From positions 1-28,156 of the IMG/VR virus record IMGVR_UViG_3300048029_000116: DNA of 28,156 bases. One strand, 5' to 3'. The notes below the pieces were generated by a model. The model was not told the DNA's origin. It searched no databases and saw only the letters and a list, made by a program, of their open reading frames with translations. Shown here in pieces: positions 5,600-11,892 of this stretch (its first letter is position 1; the number at the start of each line of letters is the position of its first letter). Origin of the DNA: a virus. A program made the position numbers and the translations under genes.

Positions 5600-7593
5600 T
5601 GGCACAGATGGATGAACTGCGCTTCCGCAGCATATTGCAGCATGAGATACAGAGCGCGGTCAACTATTATGACTCAGAGTTTAGTGCTGATCGCTCGGAG
5701 GTTTTGGACTATTACCTAGGCCAGCCTTTTGGGAATGAGGTGCCAAACAGGTCGCAGGTTGTTGCGACTGAGGTTTCTGACACGATTGAGTATATTATGC
5801 CGTCGTTGATGAAAATGTTTGCGTCATCTGGCGATTTTGTGCGTTTTCAGCCGCGTGGGCCAGAGGATGTTAAGGCTGCTGAACAAGCGACTGACTTGGT
5901 GAATTTTGCGATTAACGAGGATAATCGCGGGTTTACCGTGCTGCACAACTGGTTCAAGGATGCCTTGCTGTTTAAGCAGGGGGCTGTGAAGTTTTATTGG
6001 GATGAAACTGAGACAGTTGTTAATGAAACATATGAGAACTTAACTGAGGACGAAGTTACTTTGCTGTTGGATGATCCAGCGGTTGAGGTTGTGTCTCAGG
6101 AAGTTATCGAAATGGGCGTTGTGGCTGCGGATGGCCAAGAGTTGCCTATGGATGTGCGTTATAATGTTGAGGTCAATGTTAAGAAGCGCAGCGGCAAAGT
6201 TAAGATTGATAACATCCCGCCTGAAGAGATGATTTTCTCGCGTCGTGCGACGTCTTTAGAAGAGTGTGGGTTTATCGCGCATAGAACACAGGTTCGTGCG
6301 GGTGACTTGATTGAGCAAGGTTATGACGAAGAGACTGTCATGTCCTATGCGGGTTATGATGACCTAGATGACGAAGGTGAGCGTCAGGCACGTTTCGAAG
6401 AGTTGGAGAGCGGTGATCGCTTTGAAAGCCATGATCCGTCTATGCGCGAGGTCTTGGTGACAGAGGCGTACATACGTGCTGACTTTGACGGAGATAATAT
6501 CCCTGAGTTACGTCGTGTTGTTGCTTTGGGTGATGGGGTGGAGATTTTAGAGAACGAGCCGTTTGACCACGTGCCGTTTGCTGTTTTATCACCAATTTTG
6601 ATGCCACACAGAATGGTTGGCCGTTCTGTTGCTGAAATGGTTATGGACTTGCAGATGATTAAGTCCACGATCATGCGTCAAATGCTGGATAACTTGTATT
6701 TGACCAATAACAGCCGCGTTGCTGCTGTTGAGGGTCAAGTTAATTTAGATGACTTATTGTCATCCCGCCCTGGTGGTGTTGTGCGTACCCGTGCGCCTGG
6801 GATGGTACAGCCTTTGGCCGTGCCTCAGATCGGGTCTACTGCGTTTGCTATGCTTGAGTATGTAGATCAGGTCAGAGATCAACGCACAGGCTTTTCTAAG
6901 GCGTCTATGGGGCTTGATCCGTCTACTTTGCAGTCTACCACTGCCAGCGCGGTTAATGCGACCATACAGGGCGCACAGTTAAAGATAGAGATGATTGCCC
7001 GCGTGTTTGCTGAAACGGGTTGCCGTGAGTTGGCGCGTGGCGTTTTAGCGTTGTTGCAAAAGCACCAAGACGAAGAGCGTGTCGTGCGTATTCGTGGTGA
7101 ATTTGTCAGCATTGATCCTCGCGCTTGGGTAAACGGCTTTGACATGTCGATTGATGTTGGCTTGGGCAATGGCCGTGAAGACGAAAAAATGTCTATGTTG
7201 CTGCAAATCTTGGGCAAGCAAGAACAGTTGTTGCAGCAGTTAGGGCCGAATAACCCTGTTGTTAAGCCGTCGCAGTATGTAAACACGTTGAAACGCATTG
7301 CTGAAATGGCTGGATTTAAGGATACGTCGCAGTTCTTTAACTCTGGTGAAGAGATTGACCAAGCGTTGGCGCAGGGTCAAAGCGAAGAGCAAGGCAACTC
7401 GGCAGAAATGCAGAAGCTGCAAGCTGAATTGCAGTTGAAGCGTGAGAAAATGCAAGCTGAACTGGCGCTTGAGCGCGAGAAAATGCAGATGGAAATCGAA
7501 CTACGTCGCCAGGAGTTGCAAGCTGAATTGCAGCTACGTCAGCAAAAGTTGGCTTACGGCGGTAACGTATCGGACAACTTACCAAGAGCATGA
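5599..7593 (+). CDS. Portal protein (SU10-like)
   Basis: A 664-residue portal that forms the twelve-subunit ring at one capsid vertex, through which DNA enters and leaves. The N-terminal segment (SEVLDYYLGQPFGNEVPNRS, then SDTIEYIMPSLMKMF) and the middle (HRMVGRSVAEMVMDLQMIKS, then TTASAVNATIQGAQ) fit the SU10/Bcep22-like portal family found in podoviruses. Residues 608-651 consist of four 11-residue repeats (consensus QAEL.L.REKM), predicting a long continuous helix or coiled coil at the C terminus. The start overlaps the stop of the 17-residue peptide. The stop overlaps the next start (ATGA). Confidence 0.9.
   Translation: MAQMDELRFRSILQHEIQSAVNYYDSEFSADRSEVLDYYLGQPFGNEVPNRSQVVATEVSDTIEYIMPSLMKMFASSGDFVRFQPRGPEDVKAAEQATDLVNFAINEDNRGFTVLHNWFKDALLFKQGAVKFYWDETETVVNETYENLTEDEVTLLLDDPAVEVVSQEVIEMGVVAADGQELPMDVRYNVEVNVKKRSGKVKIDNIPPEEMIFSRRATSLEECGFIAHRTQVRAGDLIEQGYDEETVMSYAGYDDLDDEGERQARFEELESGDRFESHDPSMREVLVTEAYIRADFDGDNIPELRRVVALGDGVEILENEPFDHVPFAVLSPILMPHRMVGRSVAEMVMDLQMIKSTIMRQMLDNLYLTNNSRVAAVEGQVNLDDLLSSRPGGVVRTRAPGMVQPLAVPQIGSTAFAMLEYVDQVRDQRTGFSKASMGLDPSTLQSTTASAVNATIQGAQLKIEMIARVFAETGCRELARGVLALLQKHQDEERVVRIRGEFVSIDPRAWVNGFDMSIDVGLGNGREDEKMSMLLQILGKQEQLLQQLGPNNPVVKPSQYVNTLKRIAEMAGFKDTSQFFNSGEEIDQALAQGQSEEQGNSAEMQKLQAELQLKREKMQAELALEREKMQMEIELRRQELQAELQLRQQKLAYGGNVSDNLPRA
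7420..7551 (+). repeat. Four hendecad repeats in the portal C terminus
   Basis: Residues 608-618, 619-629, 630-640 and 641-651 of the portal are QAELQLKREKM, QAELALEREKM, QMEIELRRQEL and QAELQLRQQKL. The DNA period is 33 bases with partial conservation (CAAGCTGAA recurs in three units). An 11-residue period is a hendecad, suited to a long, nearly straight helical bundle or barrel. Confidence 0.9.
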
Positions 7594-7847
7594 CAGATTT
7601 AATTAACGAACAAGATCGCGGGGCGAAAGCTGCTGCGATTTTACGTGAGCCTTTAATCCAAGAGGCGTTTGAGGAATTGCGGAAAACGTATGTCGATGGT
7701 TGGTCACAGAGTGACCCCGCAGACACCGAGTTTCGTGAGCAATGTTTCCACTTGCTGAAAGCGTTGGAAGCGTTTGAGGGACACTTTGAAAGCGTCGTGA
7801 CGACGGGGAAAATGGCCTCTCAGCAAATGGAAGCATTGCGAACTTAA
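7590..7847 (+). CDS. Small conserved head-associated protein
   Basis: An 85-residue, almost entirely helical protein. It has the pattern AAAILREPLIQEAFEELRK, then DTEFREQCFHLLKALEAFEG and a closing SVVTTGKMASQ. I recognise this pattern from short proteins encoded right after portal in several phage groups (…A..IL.....EAF..L……D...RE.....L..L......L..V..TGKMA…). Position between portal and scaffold points to a head-assembly role, but none is proven. ATGA overlap with the portal stop shows coupled translation. Confidence 0.7.
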   Translation: MTDLINEQDRGAKAAAILREPLIQEAFEELRKTYVDGWSQSDPADTEFREQCFHLLKALEAFEGHFESVVTTGKMASQQMEALRT

Positions 7848-7871
7848 AATCAACTATATTGGAGATTTAAT

Positions 7872-8816
7872 ATGTCTGGTACTCCACAGGAATCCAGCCT
7901 ATCGCAGCATGATGCTGTCAATCTACTTTTGAACACCGAAGCCCCAGAAATGGCAAGCGAGGATGATCAAGAGGTTACTGCCGAAGCTGATGCAGAGGCA
8001 CCCGAAGAGGAAACTTACGAAGCTGAGGCCGTCGATGACCAAGCCGAAGTAGAAGAGGTTGAGGCTGCGGAGGACGATGATGTCTACGAAGAGGTAGAAT
8101 ATCACCGTGTAAAAGTTGATGGGCAAGACTACGATGTCACTTATGACGACTTAGTTAAAGGCTATCAGCTTGAGCAAACTGCTTATAAGCGGCTTGAAGC
8201 TGCAACCAAGGAAAGACAATCCTTAGACGCAGAGAAAGCCGAAACTGAGCAAGTTCGTACTCAGTATGAACAGGCTTTGAATTTAATGGCTCAACAATTA
8301 CAGGCGGCAGACATGCCGAAAGACCAAGCATATTGGGATTCCCTGTATGAGAATGATCCACTTGAATACGTCAAGCAACGTGACACAGAGCGTGACAATC
8401 AGACAAGATTTCAAGCTGTGCAGCAAGAGCAACTGCGCTTGAAGCAAGAGTATCTTGTGAAAGAACAGGCAAAGCTAATTGAGAAAATCCCAGAGTGGAA
8501 GGATCAAGAGGTCGAGCAACGCGAAAAAGCTGCATTGGTGCAATATGCCCGCGCAAACGGGTGGACTGATGCTGAATTGGCTGAAACAGCCGACAGTCGT
8601 TACGTCGAGTTAATGCGTAAAGCCTATCTTTACGACAACTTGCAGTCGGGCAAACCGATAGCCAAGAAGAAAGTAAAGACGGCTCCTAAGATGGTGAAAA
8701 GTGGTCAACCAAAGAGCAAAGCCGACTCTGCTACAGACCGAAAGCGTAAGGCTTTTGACAATTTGAGGAAAAAGGGCAGCAGAAAAGCTGCTGTTGAATA
8801 CCTCTTAACTCGTTAA
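7872..8816 (+). CDS. Capsid scaffold protein
   Basis: A 314-residue protein just before the major capsid gene, the usual place for a scaffold. The first 80 residues are extremely acidic (runs such as EAPEEETYEAEAVDDQAEVE). The middle is a long charged helix (from about residue 105) with many Gln/Glu/Lys residues, and the C terminus is strongly basic (KPIAKKKVKTAPK, then KADSATDRKRKAF). Acidic start, coiled-coil centre and basic capsid-binding tail are typical of internal scaffolds that direct shell assembly and then leave. TTGGAG (7859-7864) is the SD. No protease motif is seen, so it is not a scaffold-protease fusion. Confidence 0.8.
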   Translation: MSGTPQESSLSQHDAVNLLLNTEAPEMASEDDQEVTAEADAEAPEEETYEAEAVDDQAEVEEVEAAEDDDVYEEVEYHRVKVDGQDYDVTYDDLVKGYQLEQTAYKRLEAATKERQSLDAEKAETEQVRTQYEQALNLMAQQLQAADMPKDQAYWDSLYENDPLEYVKQRDTERDNQTRFQAVQQEQLRLKQEYLVKEQAKLIEKIPEWKDQEVEQREKAALVQYARANGWTDAELAETADSRYVELMRKAYLYDNLQSGKPIAKKKVKTAPKMVKSGQPKSKADSATDRKRKAFDNLRKKGSRKAAVEYLLTR

Positions 8817-8830
8817 CTTAGGAGGCCATT

Positions 8831-9775
8831 ATGGCTACATATACAAGTTCGACGGCTGTTGGTGAACGTGAAGACCTTTCAGACGTCATCTATAGAATCG
8901 ACCCAGACGAAACGCCCCTAGTGAGCAATTCGCAAAAGGAAACTACAAAAGGTATTTTCCATGAATGGCAAGTTCAAGAATTGGCTGCCGCGTCTGCGAC
9001 CAACTATGCGAACGAAGGTGCGGATTATTCGTACACTAACCCAACTGCAACAGTACGCCACGGCAACTATCACCAGATCAGTGTCCAAGCGGCGTCAGTG
9101 TCAAACACACTGGATGTTGTAGACAAAGCGGGCCGCGACAAAGAAACGGCAATGGTTAAGGTACTTAAGGGTATCGAGCAACGCCGTGACATCGAAAAGT
9201 CGTTGTTTGCAAACGAAGCGCGTTCAGGTTCAGACCCACGTAAGGCTGCAAAGCTAATCAACTGGATCACCAACGGTGACAAACCATCTGATATGGCGTT
9301 TGCAACAGGCGACGGTTCTGATGCTGCTGACCTAACAGGAACAGCACGTGACCTTACTTTGGCGCAAATTGATGCAGCTATGCTTGCTGCTTATAATGAC
9401 GGTGGTCAGCCTAACATGTTGCTGATGTCACCAGCGAATAAACAGAACTTCTCTGACCTGTCATCAGGTTCAGTTGCGACAGCGCAGTTGCAGTATTCTG
9501 CGCCACGCGACATCGCAATCGTTGGTTCTGTTTCATTGTATTTGTCTGACTTCGGTGAACTAGCTGTTACGATTGATCGTCAGGCAAATGCTTCAGAGAT
9601 TTATCTCATTGACACAGATTACGTGTGCATCGGTTCCCTCCCTGGCCGTATGTTTAGCGTATCTGATGTGGCATCAACGGGCGATGCTACTAAATTTGCG
9701 ATAGTCTCTGAATGGACGCTTATCGTCAAAGCACCAAAAGCACACGCTGCGGTGATCGGGCTTTCAGGCTCATAA
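8831..9775 (+). CDS. Major capsid protein (DUF5309 / SU10-like)
   Basis: A 314-residue shell protein. Its opening (EREDLSDVIYRIDPDETPLV, FHEWQVQELA, then NYANEGADY and HGNYHQISVQAASVSNT) and the helix with EQRRDIEKSLFAN follow the DUF5309 major capsid family (HK97 fold), typified by phage SU10. The start has a near-perfect SD (AGGAGG, 8820-8825). It follows the scaffold by 14 bases and is followed by a hairpin terminator, a common way to make capsid protein more abundant than downstream products. No accessory Ig-like domain is seen at the C terminus. Confidence 0.92.
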   Translation: MATYTSSTAVGEREDLSDVIYRIDPDETPLVSNSQKETTKGIFHEWQVQELAAASATNYANEGADYSYTNPTATVRHGNYHQISVQAASVSNTLDVVDKAGRDKETAMVKVLKGIEQRRDIEKSLFANEARSGSDPRKAAKLINWITNGDKPSDMAFATGDGSDAADLTGTARDLTLAQIDAAMLAAYNDGGQPNMLLMSPANKQNFSDLSSGSVATAQLQYSAPRDIAIVGSVSLYLSDFGELAVTIDRQANASEIYLIDTDYVCIGSLPGRMFSVSDVASTGDATKFAIVSEWTLIVKAPKAHAAVIGLSGS

Positions 9776-9800
9776 AATATAACTCCATACAAAACCTTTA

Positions 9801-9829
9801 AAGGGGCGCTTTCGAGCGCCCTTTTTTTA
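9801..9829 (+). terminator. Terminator after the capsid gene
   Basis: AAGGGGCGCT (9801-9810) pairs with AGCGCCCTTT (9815-9824) with a stable TTCG tetraloop and one G-T wobble, followed by a run of seven T (9822-9828). This is a textbook intrinsic terminator. The downstream connector gene starts 14 bases later with no room for a new promoter, so the terminator is probably leaky and attenuates the transcript. Confidence 0.9.
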
Positions 9830-9842
9830 TTGGGATTCTTCA

Positions 9843-10160
9843 ATGAAAAAACTGATTAACTCCGACCCGCTTACAGGTAAGAAGACTTACTTTGAGAGCG
9901 ATGCGGATGGACACCGAGTTACAACGACGGTCAATGTTGATCCAGTGAAAGACTTGGCGAAAGAAAGCGCCAATGAGTATCGCTACGGCTCCATGATCGG
10001 AAACACACAGAAACACAAGCACAAGATCGGTGAAATACCAACTGTGCTGTATTACCACCTTTTGGAGAAATTCGGTCAGCCGAAGGATAATCCGAAAGCG
10101 TGGTTAAAATGGCTTGAAGAGAACAAGGGCTTCAAAGCGACAGGCGGTAGGCTGGTATAA
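9843..10160 (+). CDS. Conserved small structural protein after capsid
   Basis: A 105-residue protein starting MKKLINSDPLTGKKTYFESD. The opening (DPLTG...YF..D.DG), the middle acid-base helix (DLAKESANEYRYGSMIGN) and the closing WLKWLEENKGF..TGGRL follow a short family I recognise directly downstream of capsid genes in marine podoviruses. Its function has not been established as far as I know; a head-completion or capsid-associated role is inferred from position. The stop and next start share an A (TAATG). It is the first gene past the capsid terminator. Confidence 0.7.
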   Translation: MKKLINSDPLTGKKTYFESDADGHRVTTTVNVDPVKDLAKESANEYRYGSMIGNTQKHKHKIGEIPTVLYYHLLEKFGQPKDNPKAWLKWLEENKGFKATGGRLV

Positions 10161-10780
10161 TGGCAATCACGACGTATGCAGAACTTCAGACGGCGGTATC
10201 TAATTTCTTAGCCCGTTCTGATGTGACAGATCGCATTCCTGAATTTATCTCTCTTGCAGAGGCGCGAATGAGCCGTGAACTTAATTCACGTTCTCAGGAA
10301 AAACGCGCCACAGCAGCGACAATTTCAGGTGATGAATTTATCTCTCTGCCTACGGACTTGCGTAAAATTCGTTTGGTGAAGCTGAACTTAGACCCTGTTG
10401 TGGTGTTAGAGTATGCGGCACCGAAGGACTACTACGAAACATATGCATCATCGGGCGGCGGGCGTCCAAAGTATTACACTGTGATCGGTTCTGAGATTGC
10501 GGTGCGTCCTGTTCCAGACGGTATATACACCTTGGAATTGATTTACGGCGAGGACATTGACTCGCTGTCTGACGCAAACACGACTAACACGATTTTGAGC
10601 CGTCATCCCGACGTTTACCTATATGGCTCATTGTCGGCTGCGTATCTGTACTTGATGGATGAAACGCGGGCGGCACAGTACGACGGGCTGTTTGGCCGAG
10701 CGATTGCTGAAATCAACAACAACAATGACAAGGCTTATTACAGTGGAACGCTGTCAATGAAGTCGGACTATATGGCTTAA
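10160..10780 (+). CDS. Head-tail adaptor protein (SU10-like)
   Basis: A 206-residue adaptor of the type that attaches under the portal in podoviruses. The pattern TYAELQTAVSNFLARSD, IPEFISLAEARMSRELNSR, the strand FISLPTDLRKIRLVKL and the helix PDVYLYGSLSAAYLYLMDE are characteristic of the family annotated as SU10 adaptor or phage head-tail connector. These form a helical bundle with a beta insertion. It follows the small structural gene with a one-base overlap and precedes the fibre and nozzle genes. Confidence 0.85.
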   Translation: MAITTYAELQTAVSNFLARSDVTDRIPEFISLAEARMSRELNSRSQEKRATAATISGDEFISLPTDLRKIRLVKLNLDPVVVLEYAAPKDYYETYASSGGGRPKYYTVIGSEIAVRPVPDGIYTLELIYGEDIDSLSDANTTNTILSRHPDVYLYGSLSAAYLYLMDETRAAQYDGLFGRAIAEINNNNDKAYYSGTLSMKSDYMA

Positions 10781-10796
10781 GTAGAAAGGCTAAAAA

Positions 10797-11177
10797 ATGA
10801 GTTTCTCAGATTATTTAGAAACGGAAGTCTTGGAGTTTGCCTTTACGACTTCTGGTGGCACACGGCCTACTGCATGGTACTTGGCGCTATTTACGGCTGC
10901 ACCGTCAGATAGTGGTGGTGGTACCGAGGTATCTGGTGGGGCATACGCCCGTCAGTCACTTACGTTTACTGTAAGCGGAAACACGGCAACAAATTCTGCT
11001 GAAATTGAGTTTCCTGTCGCAACTGCAAATTATGGATCAGTCACGCATGTTGGTGTTTTTGATGCGTCATCTGCTGGGAACCTTTTGGCTCACGCGGCAT
11101 TGACGTCATCCAAAACGATAGAAACAGGCGACGCATTTAGGGTGCAAGCCTCAGAGTTAGACATAACGCTGAACTAG
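10797..11177 (+). CDS. Gp80-like phage structural protein
   Basis: A 126-residue, strand-rich protein. The sequence TAWYLALFTAAPSDSGGGTE, then GGAYARQSLTF, a pattern of small residues around an N-x-A-E-I-E-F strand and GSVTHVGVFD, matches the phage Gp80-like family. In that family YLALF.AAP is followed by GT.V.GG.YAR. These are single beta-sandwich proteins, annotated as putative tail-fibre or decoration proteins. AAAGG lies about seven bases before the ATG. The exact position in the particle is unknown. Confidence 0.75.
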   Translation: MSFSDYLETEVLEFAFTTSGGTRPTAWYLALFTAAPSDSGGGTEVSGGAYARQSLTFTVSGNTATNSAEIEFPVATANYGSVTHVGVFDASSAGNLLAHAALTSSKTIETGDAFRVQASELDITLN

Positions 11178-11187
11178 GGCGCGACGA

Positions 11188-11892
11188 ATGGGTTACGGAC
11201 TAGGTTTATACGGCTCCTGGGCTTACGGAGTTACAGGGACTTATAAAGACGGCACTGCTTCTATAAATGCCGTGTCTTCTACAAGTTTTGGCCGTGTTCG
11301 TGTTCGTGACGTATCAATAAACATATCTGCGACAAGTCAAACAAGCGTAAACTATGAAAGAGTAGTTCAACGTAGCATACCAATTTCTGCATTGGCAGAT
11401 ATGACGCCTATCGGCGCAGTAAATGCATCGGGTTCTGCCACTGTTGCAGCGGCAATGTCTGCAAGTGCGGGCGCAATCAGGGTTGCAAGTTCAAGCGTGT
11501 CAATCACGCCGTCTTTGAGCGTCACTAATTCTGGTGAGCGTATACGAACCGCATCAGCGACTGCATCACCGAGTGCGTCTATATCTGCCTCAGCGGTTTT
11601 TATTGCGGGGGCGTCTTCTACTGTGTCTGCATTGGCGTCGGTGTCCGTTGCGCCAAACCGCATTCAAATAGCAACTGCAAGTACATCCGTTGCGGCGATT
11701 ATAGCGGCGACAGGGCGCTTGCTTTGGGAGCCAGAGTTGCCTGATGGCGAAACATGGTCTGAGCAAGCGGTTGGCACAGAGACATGGACAAATGTAGCCG
11801 CAGGATCAGAAACGTGGAGTGATCAGTCAGTGGGATCAGAAACTTGGTCAGACATAGCAGATTCATCAAACGTCTGGAATGAGGCTGCATAA
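11188..11892 (+). CDS. Ser/Ala-rich repeat structural protein
   Basis: A 234-residue low-complexity protein. After a Gly/Tyr-rich start (MGYGLGLYGSWAYG), residues about 20-180 are dominated by Ser, Ala, Thr and Val in alternating strand-like patterns (VRVRDVSINISATSQTSV). The last 50 residues carry five tryptophans spaced exactly ten residues apart in units such as GSETWSDQSV. I do not recognise a named domain; the composition suggests an extended beta-fibre protein or linker feeding into the large fibre gene that follows (shared TAATG). The start has only a weak SD. Confidence 0.6.
   Translation: MGYGLGLYGSWAYGVTGTYKDGTASINAVSSTSFGRVRVRDVSINISATSQTSVNYERVVQRSIPISALADMTPIGAVNASGSATVAAAMSASAGAIRVASSSVSITPSLSVTNSGERIRTASATASPSASISASAVFIAGASSTVSALASVSVAPNRIQIATASTSVAAIIAATGRLLWEPELPDGETWSEQAVGTETWTNVAAGSETWSDQSVGSETWSDIADSSNVWNEAA
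11746..11889 (+). repeat. Tandem 30-bp repeat with periodic tryptophan codons
   Basis: TGG codons occur at 11755, 11785, 11815, 11845 and 11875, exactly 30 bases apart, within units coding for (G/S)(T/S)ETW(S/T)(D/N/E).(V/A). The middle three units share the strings TCAGAAAC and GATCA, so they look like recent tandem duplications. Confidence 0.85.
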
